Below are positions 48,579 through 62,151 of a DNA stretch of 62,944 nt, piece by piece. The position numbers and the translations under genes were made by a program. The stretch spans positions 1 through 62,944 of the forward strand of contig LSSN01001878.1 of NCBI GenBank assembly GCA_001970855.1. The letters run 5' to 3'. The stretch is from Smittium culicis (Eukaryota; Kickxellomycota; Harpellomycetes; Harpellales; Legeriomycetaceae). The stretch's first letter is position 1; each line of letters opens with the position of its first letter. The notes under the pieces are model-generated. The model ran no database searches. It was not told the origin of the DNA and saw only the letters and a program-made list of their open reading frames with translations.

Positions 48579-50362
48579 ATGAAATATTATTCTTATTATT
48601 ATTCTTTCAATAGTGAAAATTATTCATTTCATGACAACGATGGTTTTGATTTTACATCTTCATCAGGAAATATAACTGACAATTTCTCAAATGATAATTT
48701 TACTATATACAAGGATATTTCCACCTTTTATAGCTCTCTTGATTTACCGCTAAATGAAATGCTTTTATCTCAAGTGAATAATTATTGTAAAATTTTCAAC
48801 ATGAGCCGCTGGATAAAAAATCTTGCTCCTCCAGAAATTAATATACTTTTAATTATAAGTTAATATTTACCCAATTTATTTGTGATATTGAAAATATAAC
48901 TCCCTACATAATCTTTAATTTTATTTTTACTGATACTCTACTAAATCAAATGTTATTTAACGCTAATTATTATGATAATTCAAAATCTTCTTTTATTCAA
49001 ATCTCAAGAGGCAACATATCTTGACGAATTAAAAAATTTTATTTGGATTAATATAATTATGAGGATAAAAAAAAATCTTGAAGATAGAGATTATTGGAGT
49101 ACAAATAGATTTTTACATAATCATTACATATCTAATATTATGAGTTCTGAAAAATTTGATTATATATTATCAAATTTTCATATAGATAATTATTTTGATG
49201 GTTTAAATAATAATAATAATAATAATACTATCGACACTTAAGCTGGCCAAAAACTAAACAAAATCAATTTTAATAGCCTAAATGATGACTCAGATGTTGA
49301 TTTTGAAGACGAAAAGTTGCATAAAATAATTATTTTCCTTTAAACCATGAAAAAAAATATTAAAAAAAATTATTTGCCTCACAAGAGTGTTGCGATAAAG
49401 GAATCAAAGATTAAATTCAAAGGTAGAATTGGATTTAAGCAATTTATGCCTAACAAGCCCATAAAAAGGTGGGTTTAAGGTATGAATTTTTGCAGAAAAA
49501 ACTGGATATTGTTATTATTTTGACATTTACCCTGGAAAATAAAATAACTGAAATCAAAAAAATATTTAGGAGTTCGAGTTGTTAAGCAACTTGTTGAAAA
49601 ATTAGATCAAAAAAATCACATAATTTTTATGGATAATTTTTTTACTTCAATCCCACTTATGGAATACTTACAAAAAATTGGCCATCATGCTTGCGGGACG
49701 ATTAGGCCTAATCGAAAGCACATACCTGAATTTACGAGAAATAGCTGCCTCTAAAAGTGGAAATCAGAACTTTTTTTGACTGAAAATGGTATATCTATTC
49801 TATTATGAATTTATAGTAAACCCATACAAATTATTACAACTTATCACGATTCTTCAATTTTATCAAATATACCGTGCAGGTCAAAAAGTAAAATATTGGG
49901 AAAATTTATTCAACCTGAGATGATATGCGGCTATAATTTAAATATGAGCTCAGTGGATAAAATGGATCAACTAAATACATTATAAATACTTGATAGAAAG
50001 CGCTATAAATGGTGGAACAGAATATTTTATACTTCATTAATATATGCGTAGTAAATTCTTTTATGGCTTATAAAGATTTAAATCCGCAAAAAAAAAATAA
50101 TAATAAGCATGAAAAATTTGATACTATCAATAGTAGATCATTTGCTGCCGGAAAAAACTAAGTAAAATGCGAATTTTGACTCCGATTTTCCGATAATGGT
50201 ACTAAGAAATAAAGCCTAAATTTGAGTGAGATAAGACATTCAAATTCAGAACACCTCCCAGAAAAAGTCAATAGGCGCAGTTTTGCATTCTGCAGCACAA
50301 GAGTAAAACAAGTTAAATCAAGCATAAAGTGTTCTACATGTGGATTGAATCTTTATATATAA
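48579..50362 (+). pseudogene. piggyBac-like (PGBD) transposase remnant
   Basis: The reading runs through several frames and stops, from ATG 48579 to TAA 50360-50362. Recognisable parts in order: an acidic N-terminus; LEDRDYWSTNRFLHNHYISN and FDYILSNFHID (about 49070-49195, with an N-run encoded by AAT repeats at about 49206-49226); KGRIGFKQFMPNKPIKR (about 49420-49472); FMDNFFTSIPLMEYLQKIGH (about 49627-49690), carrying the second catalytic D; ACGTIRPNRK; SSVDKMDQLNT (about 49947-49980); DRKRYKWWNRIFY (about 49990-50030); and a C-terminal cysteine-rich segment (FCSTRVKQ...KCSTCGLNLYI). This order is that of DDE_Tnp_1_7/piggyBac transposases, which cut and paste at TTAA. Multiple stops make it non-functional. 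Confidence 0.88.
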
Positions 50363-50860
50363 AAAAACAGTGCTTGATTTTATTTATTTCATAAAAAATA
50401 GCTTATAGCTTATATATTATAATTATATTAATAAAATCAACAAATTAAACTAAAATTTTTTTTTGGGTTTTTGGTTAATTAATTAGATTTTATGTTCAGG
50501 ATTTTCATTATATCTAAAATCAATCGAAATTGTCACATTATTCGAATTAGGCGATTTTCATATTTTTTTTCGATTTGGCTAATTAAAAACCGTGTATCAA
50601 ATTTAGGAACTTGTAGTTTATTTGCAAAAGTTAAGCTTTGTCTAATAATATCGAGAATTTACCAAAATGTAGCTCTTAGCAAGCTATACAAAATTGAATT
50701 AATAAGCTAAAGTTTAAAGACAAAGCGTTCGATGATTATAGTAAATTTTATTTAAAAAAAGCAAAAATATCATTTCAAATTCTCAATATCTAATAGCAAA
50801 AAAAAAACAAACAAAATGGTTTGTCAACGAGTGAGAAAATAAATGAATTTGAGTATAAGG

Positions 50861-50889
50861 GAGAGAGGAAGAGAGGGAGAGAGGGAGAG
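50861..50889. repeat. purine (GAGAGG/GGGAGA) microsatellite
   Basis: A pure purine run of G/A repeats, about 20 bp inside the proposed right end of the piggyBac-like element. Confidence 0.8.
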
Positions 50890-50915
50890 TTTGGGTTTTT
50901 AGACCGTAGGGTTAA

Positions 50916-53900
50916 CGAATTATTTATTTATTCTAGTATTTTTTTTGGATATTAAATGAATTTATTTCATTTTAAAACTATTTAAAATGAATGTTAGTCT
51001 TGACTTGTTTATGGATATTTTTAACCTTTACATATTTTAATTGTTTTTTGTGTGTAATGCTATCATGATAGATCATTTACAATGAACGAATAGTTAGAAT
51101 AAAAACTTCTGTGTAGATTTAAACTGTATAAAAAAATTTTTTTATCGCAATAAAATCGTTAAAAAATTCATTGAATTGATATAATAACCCTTGTGAAGTG
51201 TAAATATGATCACATTACACTTTTATTTTATTATATATAGACAATTTATTCTTGATAAATTAAAATCTTTTTTTTTATAATTGAAATTCTTGTATCTCTT
51301 GGTGATATATATTTTAGAGGCCAGATTATATGATTCTTAGTATCTAATATCGTTAAAAGCTTAGTTACTTCATATCGATCATGAAATATATTAATTATTA
51401 TTTTATAATTCTTGTAAGAGCTATTAGCACAGCAAGAATCTCATTTATATTCTGGTTGAGCTATAGATAATAATGGATGTGAGCTGTAAATATTATGACT
51501 ATTTTTATCATTATATTTTTTCAATAGTTTTAGATCTGGTTAAGGCTGTTCAAGGTACTGCTATACTTTTTTCTCCATATTTCAACATTATTTAATTTTT
51601 TGGATGGAATTTACATAAAGAATATATAATAAAGCCAATATTATTATGTATTTTTTTACTGAACGAGAGGTGTTTATTTATTCATCATGCAAATATTTTT
51701 GGATGGGAAAGGGATATAAAAATAAAATACAAAATAAGACTAGAAAGTATTCACTTGAGAAACAAAATAAATTATTATAGTTCAAAAATTCAACTGAAGA
51801 GATTTAATATGGGTTGAATAATAGTTTAGCTAATTATAAATATTTCAATATAATTGGGGGGGGGGGTTTGAATAACCAATTTAATAGCTCAAAAATTTTG
51901 TGAAATGAGATTTTGAGCTTTATTATTTTCAAATAATTGATTAAATGAACAATTTTAGTCTGATGAAGAGATTTTATATAATAGGCTGGTCCACCCCCCC
52001 ACAAATGCCGGTATAAAGCAAGCAAGTCCAAAAACAGGAGTAAAAATCATGTAAAGTAAGAAATGATAATATAATTCACTTTTAATTTGGACACGAACGA
52101 GTAAATAATTTTTGGAAAAAAATTTAGCTTTTTAATAACTCAAATTCATTTGAAAATAAACACTAAAAATAAAATCTACTGAAATTATTATTATTTTCCT
52201 GCATCCAATGAAAAATAAACTATAAAACTTAGAGGTTATATACTTGATTTCTACGTGTAATTATTATAGATAATAACAGAGAACTATTTATCAGAAAAGA
52301 ATATATCTGCTGAAAGAATATTCAAAAAATAGAAATACAAACTTAAAAACAAGAGAAAAAAATTACTCTCGATTGCTATCAGAATTATCTGGATCTATAC
52401 GATCCCCTAAGATAAGTTAGTTTTATTTGGCAGATTATATTAAAATCTCTCTAATAATTTTAATTTTAATATTTAGTTCTATTTTCCAATCTACTACCTT
52501 TTTAAAGGGTAATTATTATAAATAAACTTTTTTTAAAAAAAGCTTTCACAGAAAGAGATGCTGATATTTATTTCAATTAGGGATTAAAAATTTAAAAATA
52601 TGTAGTAGTAATTATTTCTTTTATATCAAATAACTCTTTATATATTCATTCCTCAAATTTAAAGGCTAAACATGAATAAATATCTAGTAAAAAAAGAATA
52701 TCAATCTCCAAAAAAGTTGTAGCTCGCGAAACTATTCATAGATAAAGTAATATATATTCAGTAGAAGAAATAAAAGTACTTAGAGAAATATCATTAAAAA
52801 ATTAATTTAATTTAATCACCGACAAAAATTCATAATAAATCTAAAAAATAATTCTGAGTGTCAAATATATAAATTTATTTTTATCATCGAAAAATAATTA
52901 AAAGAATAGATAGAAATAAAAGTAAAATCTATGAAGATAAAAATATTTCTATTAAGCTTAATTAGTTATCAATACTTAGTAGACTAGAGTAACATTCTGA
53001 GATCTGAAAAATCGAGTTTTTTGCCAGATTGATTGTAGAATTCGAAGAGCGTGAACTTAATAGAATATAATTTACGTTAGAAAATGAAAGCTTTGATCAA
53101 ATAACTTATAAGGTTTTTAAAATTGAATTGAGAAAGAAATATTGTAAAGAGAATATCTAACTTAAAGATAAACAATTTATATTAAAAATAGTTTGGAGTT
53201 AATTAAATTTATCTGATATAATTGGTATTACCTTTCTATATTTAAAATAAATACCTAACAAAACACATTTTTCTTTAGTTAAAAAAAAAATAGCGATTTG
53301 TGCTTATTAATGATACTGTGGAGCCATTATTAAGGTATAATTTGAATGGAGAATGAGAAAAATAGAAAATAATCGTCTTGGCACTTGAAATTCCTATAGG
53401 ATTAAATGTAATAAATAGAAAATAAAAAATTATTTTGAGATAAAAAAAAATTATATATGAAAAGCTGTAAAATTATTCAATATTTTATTAATAAATTTTT
53501 ACTCAAATTTTAAATATATCGTAAAACAATGGAATTTTTTTTTAAAATCTTACTTATTTAGCTTAACGCATAATTTTTTTCGAAAATTTTTTCCGATCAA
53601 GTAAATGAAATGAAAAATATGAAAACTATGAAAATTTTACCAAATAAATTTTCTATATATCCTGACATGGTTCAAAGTGTAATTTCAGAATTTATTGGGT
53701 ACTATAATAAAAAAAAAGCTTTTAGAAAATTAATTTACTCTGAAAAAAATTGAATCAAATATTTTATGTAGCTTTTGAACAAAGATTAGAAAAAATAAAT
53801 CTATATAGTGATTATCTCAATCCTAGGATATTGTTTCAGTATCTAAAATAAGCGCGATCTCAAATAATAATAATTCCATAGTTGAATGATAAAGATCACT

Positions 53901-55765
53901 TTTGACCAGAATAATGATATCAAAATTAAAATTTTTAGTCAAAATTCAGGACAAGTAGTTTAAAATAAGTTATCATTGGGAACGATTTATTAAATGCTAG
54001 AAATAGGATATATAGATGAAATCGAAATTTGTGATATATATATATAATTCTACGAAGAAAAAAAAGATCGTTCAAATTCAAATAAAAATTATTTAATAGT
54101 CATCAAAGACTATAAAAGTTTAATTAATGTATACAAGAGTTGCGTAAAGCTTATATAAAAATCTATATTTAATATAATTTTTATATTATAAATTGTTTTT
54201 TTGATAATGATGAAATATAATTAAAAATCAATAATGAATATAAATAAGGTTCACTTTATTTAAGCTATTAAGAAATAAAAACATTTATTTTGGTTAATTT
54301 ATATAATCCACTCTCAAATTATAGAAAAATATCTGGAAGATAATAAAAATTTATTTATTATAAACTATGACTAGTTCAAAAAATTCAAAAATTGTCAAAT
54401 TTTCGATATTCTAATTTATTGAAAAAAATTATATATGTTAAAATTTATTTCGTCATAGTTTTTTATTATCTATCTTATTAAAATAGTGCCATAATAAATT
54501 ATCGGAAATTTCTTTATATATATATATTTTGAATGTTAACTGGGAAAACTATCTATATTTCTATAAAGGCGCTCTAATTAATAATATAAAAAATGAGATT
54601 AAATGAAGCTTTATATAAACATATTTTGATATATGCGAATAAATTAGATAATGATTTATTGAAATTTTGATACACCAAAATACTCTTTTTTTTTATATTT
54701 GATAAAATTTATGTACTAAGTATACCATGCATGACGCTAGAAAATGAATTTATTCAATACAATGATTCGAGCTCTCGTTTATATAAAATATTTTACAATT
54801 TTATTTTAAAATTTAAATTAATGGCGGCTAATTATTAAATATAAGCTTATATTGTTGGTATAACAATGACGATGTCAATTTTGGAATAAATAATTTTACA
54901 AATGAAAATAATAAAAAATATAACTTGGTTATTCTTAGTTATAAATTGTGTTTGCTAAGTTGCACTTTAAATATCTTTGGGGTTATGAACTAACAGCTAC
55001 CACATTTTCAAATTTATAAAAAAATAACGAAATTTTTAAAATACTTAATATTATTGGCTATATTTAAATATCATAATACCTTTTCTATCTATTCCTTTTA
55101 TTTTATAAAAATATAAATACATAATTATTATTATTAGGTAATGATTGTTTATGCAGTTTAAAACTACAAAGTACTTATCACATTATAATGATCCTTTATT
55201 TAGATCCTCATTCATTTGTGATTTTTATTAAAAAAAAATTATTACTATGAAGCCATAAATATAAAAACATTAGTATTTTATAGATTTAATAGCACTCTTC
55301 ATACTGAGTAATTCTCGCGAAAATTGGTCCTTGAAGATAACTAGCTATATCAACCAAATGCGAAATTACTCAGAATATAATATCAAAAGTAACTTTTATT
55401 TAAAAACAAAAATATGAGTTAGTTTATAATTCTGAATAGGTAGGAGTTTATTTCATTTTATGCTTAAAAGTAAAAAAAAAATTCTTTGGGTAGTCTATTT
55501 TAGAGGATTAAATCGATAATAAAGATTCATTTAAGCACAATCAGGCCAATAGAGGTCCTTGGATAAATAAAGTAGCAAAATATAATAAATAAAATATAAT
55601 ATCACGTTATCTATCTATATTTTAGGAAAACTGGAATACGAAAAATAAGAAGGGAATAATTGTAAGTTTTGACAAAAAAAATAAACAAGAAGATTTCCAG
55701 ATTTTTTTCTTCGTTTTTCAAGTCAATATAATAAGATTTTGGTTATTGCATGAAGGAAGGTTTTA
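50916..55765. other. AT-rich desert
   Basis: No live gene recognised. Faint protein-like scraps occur on the plus strand at about 53020-53170 (RLIVEFEERELNRI, FTLENESFDQITYKVFKIE), which could be an old retroelement gag, but stops interrupt and no motif confirms it. A run of 11 G at 51856-51866 faces a run of 7 C at about 51994-52000. Confidence 0.5.
51856..52000. repeat. G11 and C7 homopolymer runs in opposite orientation
   Basis: G11 at 51856-51866 and CCACCCCCCC ending at 52000 lie about 130 bp apart in a region almost without G or C runs, and could pair as a long-range inverted repeat. Confidence 0.6.
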
Positions 55766-58382
55766 TTACAATACGTTTTTTTTCAGTTTTTTTTCAATTA
55801 ATTTTTCAATTTCCGCTTTAATTTCAACCGCTCGATCGAAATGAGTGAAAATATGAGTGAACTGATAGCTAAGAAATAATTGAAATTGAATTTTAGTTTT
55901 TTATAGAACAAATATAAGTAGTGTAATGTAGGAATAATTGATTAATTTATTTTAAATAATATGAAAATGATACAAACCTAAGCCAAATATATAGTGTAGT
56001 GGTTTTGTGTAAAGTTTCTGCAAACATTAAATCGATCCTGTTATTATTATATAGCGATTCGGGAATTACGTGATCAATATCACATTCTTTATTCATCCCC
56101 AAATAATCTGCAAACTATTTACAAAGAAAAATTAATACTTTTAACAAATCTTTTAATTATATAAAGGATTTCGAAAAGAAAAAAAAGAAACCTTTATTGC
56201 GAATTTAACTGCGATTGGATCTCGTATAGGGATTGGTGAGTATAATATAGTATGTAGCTGAGAGAAGCTTAGATTTGAGTTTGATAAAATTCCAGAGATA
56301 AATGCATGGGTATGCATATTGCAGACGAAGAAGTCCTTAGTCACTTCGGTGCAGTCAGAATATGCGGTCTATAAGCAGACAAATGTCAATATATCCATAT
56401 TAAAAGAAAAAATTAGATAATCCATATAGTTTCGAATTTCTTAAAACTTACAATTATATCAGATAATTTTTCATTAGGGAATAAAAATGTAAATCTTTCA
56501 ATCATTTCACTCATGGGTAAAAAACCTGCAGCTTGAATGTCTTGAGAATTTGAATTCATGACAGAGTCTAATATCGGAAATTCATTTTTTCGGAATCTAC
56601 AAAACGAATAAGCGCAAAAAATGATAAAACTAAGCCTTATTTACAAAAATAAATAAATCTATTATAATTACGTTGTAATTATCCCAATATCATATCCAAC
56701 ATTGAATCTTCCAGCTCTTCCACCAATTTGTTTAATTTGTGAGGTAGTTAAAGGCTTAAAGGTATTTCCGTCAAATTTTTTAAGTGAATCAAAAATGGTT
56801 CTTCTAATTTTTAAATTTAGACCCATTCCTACAGCATCACTGGCAATAAGGACTTTATATTCACTGGTAGGATCATTGAAAAGGTTAGCTTGTCGAGATC
56901 GATTGTCAGGAGGTAAACCGCCGTATATTACAGCGCATTTCATCCCAGTGACGGATTCAACTTGCTTTTGAATTTCAAAAATTTTTTTTCTAGAAAATGC
57001 GACAACGCAATCTCCTTCTTTAATATTTTTCCAATTAGCGTTTAGAGTTTGGTCAGAGGTTTGCAGTTTACTAAGACGTTCATATTTTTTTACAATCACC
57101 TTTTCATGTAAAGATCCAAATATTTTTTTTACCAATGGAACTGATGATTCTTCGCCGCATAAATGTATTTCTCTTGCTTTTATACCAAGCAGAACATTAG
57201 TCCACGCCCATCCACGCTGAGAATCCTGAATCATTTGAATTTCATCAATAACAGCAACTTCAAACTCTCGAGCAAAGTTTGACATTTCTATAGTCGACGA
57301 TAGCATTGGGGTTACAATCTCGCCCTCGTCATTTATAACTGTTTCCATAATCTCTCCATTAACAGTAGGCATACGTTTATCTTCACCAGTTATCAGCTCG
57401 CATGGTTTGCCTAAGTTGTTCATAAGAGTATAAATTTCATGGGCCAACAGACGTAAAGGAGAGCAGTATATCCCTGTTTTAGCTTCTTTTAACCGATTGA
57501 TCGCATGGTAGGTTTTTCCAGAGTTTGTTGGTCCAACATGCATAATAACTTTTCTATTTTTAAAAAAAAGAATTAGCAAAAAAACAAAATTAGCAACAGC
57601 TAAGAGAATAAAATAACAATTAAATTATCGTGTATTGATTGAATTGCTATATATTTTTATTTAAGCATAAATACCTATTTAAATGTCTAGCGTTGGGGAA
57701 AAGACTAGGAATATCAGTTAAGCTGGCTTTTGAACGTAGTTTAGCTAATCTCGCGAGATTCTCTGGAAACTTATTGCAAAGATATTTAAGATAAGCCCTC
57801 AGCACAATGGTTTCGATGCCATCTGAAATCAAATTTATGATACATTAGCACAAATAGTTTTAAATAAAATTGGAAAATAATATGAAATAAGTATAAATTA
57901 CCTCTACCGTCCCTCATAAAAGAAGATTTAATCATATCCAAAGAAAGATCATCGACCAGATCACTTTCACAGCTGTTAAAAAAATCTTGGATATTATTTT
58001 TAAAAATTTCATTGGGAACTCCAACAAATAATGATCTTTTGTATGCTGCATCAGATAACAAAAATTCTAATGATTTAGATCTCAATTTAGCCAAGAAATC
58101 ATTGTCTATATTGTGCTCAAAAGGGACAATCACATCTTCGAATATATTTGCTTTGTTTGCACCATTTTGATTCTTGTAGGGTGATAAATGTTTCGAGTAG
58201 TTTGTATTGCTTCGAGGAATAGTTGTGCGCGTGGCTTGTCGGGTAGCAATACATGAGATATGTAGTTGAGCAATTAATATATTTCTTTTAAGATAAAATT
58301 GGATTGAAGTATTCTTGCTAGAAAATAAAGGCTTGATCCCGTGAAGAGAGGAGGGGCTTTTTTTCAAAATTGGTCTAAACAT
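55766..58382 (-). CDS. SUV3: mitochondrial ATP-dependent RNA helicase SUV3, 7 exons, 690 aa
   Basis: SUV3 unwinds RNA for the mitochondrial degradosome, in fungi together with the exonuclease Dss1. Proposed exons, 5' to 3': 58382-57902, 57822-57675, 57553-56672, 56596-56452, 56368-56192, 56114-55978, 55868-55766. All six introns are GT-AG, and the sum is 2073 nt, exactly 691 codons. The first ~60 residues are rich in R, K and S with almost no acids (MFRPILKKSPSSLHGIKPLF), fitting a mitochondrial targeting sequence. Helicase motifs: GPTNSGKT at 217-224 (Walker A), VIDEIQ (motif II) and QIGGRAGRF (motif VI). The later exons continue the SUV3 C-terminal domain: AAGFLPMSEMIERFTFLFPN, then DFFVCNMH, then LYIWLSYQF. 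The protein ends in a basic tail (EKKLKKNVL). Length is close to yeast Suv3. Joins 5-7 rest on shorter similarity but keep frame. Confidence 0.95.
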
Positions 58383-60026
58383 AGTACCGATATTTCTAGC
58401 TATTATAAAAGTAATTCTAAGTAGTAGCTTACAACAAATTTGTACTCTAGCTTCTGGTTAACAAGTGTCGAATTTGTAAAAATAAAGTTTTTTGATCTGT
58501 TTAGAAAAAAAAATATCTTGGCGAATAGGTGATTAAAAGCTCTCCAAAAACCAATAGCCTTCATTAATAAGATAATTGATTGGACAATTTTAGAAAATCT
58601 CAATTTACTGGAAATTTTAAGATTTTTCTGTACTTATGAAAAAAAATTAATATTCGAAATTTAAAAAAATATAAAATTATAAAATTAACGACAATCGATT
58701 TGCCTATACTTATACAAGTAATTAGATATTAGTGATCCAATCATAAATTCCTAAATTATCTTACAATATTTCTTTCACACCCATCAATCATAAAATTATT
58801 ATATTATTTGATTCGCTTAAATTTATAAGTTTGATTATTATTTGTCAGATTTCTAATTAAAACCAATCATTATTAGGTACTTGGAATCTATCTATTGTAA
58901 TTAATTCGGTTGGCTATATTAGGTAGGCAAAAACAGTCTACCTTACAGAAAAATCTAAAAGGCAATACTTTTTGTAAAGCCATAATTTCATCAGTACTAC
59001 CTCTTAAAGCGATACAAATATACTCAAAAAGCTAAAAGCTCAACTAGCATAGTATATATATTGTATAAATTTATCACTATTAAATTAAAACTTAGTAATT
59101 CAAACATTTTTTGAATTATGAATTAATATACTACATTAATATTCAGTAGACATTAATTCTATCTAAAATATACAAATATTTAAAAAAATCTTATTGTACC
59201 AAAAAATAATTTTTAGCTAAATTCAAATTTTTTCTGTCATACAATTGTATCCATGTGTATCATTACTTTTACCGAGCTATATAAATTCATAGTTAATCGG
59301 GAAAAAATAGTAGCTTTAGTTGTTTAATAAGGATACGAGTAAATGATAGAATAAGTAAAACACTTATAGAATTTTTATGGATTAATCAAATAATTTTTAA
59401 AGTCTTTACTAGTGTATTTTTCAAGATTAATCTTTACCGTATTCCTTGTAATGTGATGCTATATAAAGTCACCCGCGAGGATAAATAAATTTAATTTTGG
59501 TCGTCTATAATAAGATAATAATTATTATATTATATATGTGAGATTTTTTGTATTTCAAAATTGTTTAAAAAAGAATAGAGTAATTTTTTTTTTTGGGTGG
59601 CAGTTTGGAACCTAAAGATTTATAAATAAATTTGCAACTAATACCTATACAAGGTAGAAATGATATAAATTTTTTCTTTAGACATATACACATATTTTAT
59701 ATTTAGTATTTACGAAAAGCTTTCAAAATATAATTGGTTTTATATTTAATAATATTTTTTCATATTAATTCAAAAATCCAATCTAATTGCATCATATAAT
59801 AGTTAAAATATTAAAAGTATAGTTGTACTGAGTCGGTTGATCTTATTTAATTATTAGTTTTCTTTTCAAATGAATCTTTGCACTTTTTTTTTTGAAATAT
59901 AGTTTTTTTGTGCTTGTGCTATTAAACTAGAAAATACAATTTTAACTTCTGTTGAAGAAAAATTGTTGTATGAACAGGTAAATACATTCATTTTTTGAAT
60001 TTTGTAAATTTTACCCTAATTTTTAA
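58383..60026. other. intergenic, upstream of SUV3
   Basis: Non-coding and AT-rich. A stretch near 58916-58943 (TTAGGTAGGCAAAAACAGTC) resembles the tail of the MITE family and may be a fragment. Confidence 0.5.
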
Positions 60027-60222
60027 TTAACCCTTTGCCGTCCAACAGTCTTTAAAAAAAACAATTTTATGATTCGTTTATGTTTTTAAGAATATTTATT
60101 GTTTGCTACTATATTAAAATACACCAATAGTCCTTAAAACCTCAGAATTAAAGTATTTTAATGAACGCAGTTTGCAATAATTGGTTGACCAAAACTAGTC
60201 TGCCGCCCGTGAATGGGCTTAA
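60027..60222 (+). mobile_element. piggyBac-type MITE, copy D (196 bp, best preserved)
   Basis: Flanked by TTAA at 60027-60030 and 60219-60222. Head TTAACCCTTTGCCGTCCAAC then AGTCTTTAAAAAAAAC; tail ACTAGTCTGCCGCCCGTGAA then TGGGCTTAA. Copies A, B and E share head and tail in the same order; copy C is inverted. Confidence 0.78.
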
Positions 60223-62151
60223 TAAGAATTTTATCAGATTTTTTCATTAATAATTGGTACGTTTGATATTAATTTAAGACAAATAAGTTCTAACTACATA
60301 TTCACTTGGGTGATTTTGTAAATTTTCATCCCTAAACAGGTATTTTTGAATTTCCCATTATATTTTATTTTCGAATTTCAAATATTAGTAGTTGTTCGGT
60401 ATGTAGTAAATGAGTTTATCGACTCGTAAAAATTTTTTTGTCTTTAGAGAGAGTAAAATAACTTCAATTCCGAAGAGTTACAGGTGTAAATTAATGCATA
60501 TTAACACATTTCGAAATTATAATAGTATTGACTTGTAATTTTTTATAGGAAAAATAATTTTTTTAAAAAGATCAATCAATAATAAAAAATGCCTAATATT
60601 TAAAGGTTATTTCCAGAAAAATATCAAGCCAATCATTTCTGCTCGAGATAGCTTTAAATAAAAGATGAATACTTTAATATGCTGCTGGATTAAAACCAAA
60701 TTTTCTATTTAATGCAATAATTTATCAATCCAGTATTAAATTTGTATTTGAAATTGAAGTGTTTACGTGTAGCACATTTGGCCAGATTTTTCAAATTCAA
60801 GTAAAATTTTTGAGCATGAAAGGGGTATGGGAAAATTTTAGAATGAGCGTGGCAAATCTCAACTACCTAATCATACTTATGATCGTTATTCCAAACAATG
60901 GCGTGGGTAAATTGATAATATTATTTGTTGTTAATTAATAACTTAATTAATAGAAAAGAAAATCTAAAGTGGATAAAACTTCACAAATAAAAGTCGCATC
61001 GAAAATTCAGTTCTCAAATTATTATAGAAATATTTGTAAGTTTATAAAAATAAAAAAAATGTAAACTCTCATGGAAATCATTGAAATAATAAATATATAT
61101 TTAGATAATCAATTTTTAGATTGACTTTTATCCATTCTAGCTCCCAATAAATATTTACAAGCTTTCAAGTTATAAGATAAATCCTTGGGATACAATTAAT
61201 TAAGGATGGTTGATTAATATTCAGCAATTTTATTCATTAAAAAGCTTTAATCATTAAAGTAGAAATTTTAAAGCGAAACGAATAGGTATACGAATTTAAA
61301 CTCTTATGAAAATTCAAAATTAAATCTCGAACGTACAAAAAATATAATAATTCAAGACAATAATATATCAATATACAAAATTTCTTGTTTCACATACATT
61401 TAAACTTATATAGCACAGTGATATTTAATTTATATTTCTTGAAAAATTTAATCAGGGGTATACTCTTGTAATTGCTTGAAATAAAAAATTAAGAGCAAAT
61501 TAGCACGAGTCAAAAAATATAAATAAAAGACCCTCAAAATGCCTTTAAAAACTTTAAAAATTTAAAAAAAAAGAGTAACTGTATAATTACCCAACTGATT
61601 TTAGAAACATTTTAGCTTATTTTTAATCTTGAGCCTCTGTGTTAATTTTATGGTGTTTTGAATACATTTTTATTTTTATTTAAATAATTGATTTTTTAAT
61701 TCGCATATTTAGATATACTATTCCATTAACGAATTTAAATTATATATTCGTTTAATTTTTTTTTTTTTGTAAATTAAATGATTTCATTCCCTTATCCAAG
61801 CAGATAGCTGTCCATTTGATATCGAAAATATAAATTAAAGCCTTTGTAAAATTAAAAAATCGGGGTATTGAGCAAGCGGTTTAATTTAAATTCTAAAAAG
61901 CAGATGAAAAACAAAATTGTGAATTTTTTTAAACTGTGATTGAAACATAACGAAAAGCAAAATCAAAAGGGTTTAATAAGGCGTTATTAATAGTAATTTA
62001 GTTGTATGAAAAATATTCTTATGGTAGAAGAATACAAATAAAGCGAGGTACAGATTTTTAATTTAACAAACACTATACAAATTGTGGGGTAAATCAGAAT
62101 AAAAACCAATTCATCGAAAGTATTAAGGATATTTTGAATTATAATATAAAG
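60223..62151. other. intergenic, upstream of the TMEM256-like gene
   Basis: AT-rich; no gene, RNA or repeat recognised. Confidence 0.55.

Larger units (their letters stand above)
47532..50915 (+). mobile_element. candidate full piggyBac-like transposon (decayed, ~3.4 kb)
   Basis: TTAA at 47532-47535 is followed by CCCTTTCGCGGGCGGTAG, the same terminal sequence as the tail of the window's MITE family. TTAA at 50912-50915 is preceded by AGACCGTAGGG; read in reverse this gives TTAACCCTACGGTCTAAAAA, resembling the MITE head. A piggyBac-type transposase remnant lies between. The inverted repeat is only certain for TTAACCCT, so the right boundary is tentative. Confidence 0.5.

Noticed and set aside
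53020..53170. Possible retroelement gag scrap
   Set aside because: A few protein-like words, but no motif, boundary or neighbouring pol sequence.
56153..56344. Separate small ORF with FFVCNMH
   Set aside because: It is exon 5 of SUV3 extended into the intron.
57647..57832. Separate small ORF upstream of the helicase
   Set aside because: It is exon 2 of SUV3 read through its flanking introns.
58916..58965. MITE tail-like fragment
   Set aside because: Only about 30 bases match and no head was found; too little for a separate feature.
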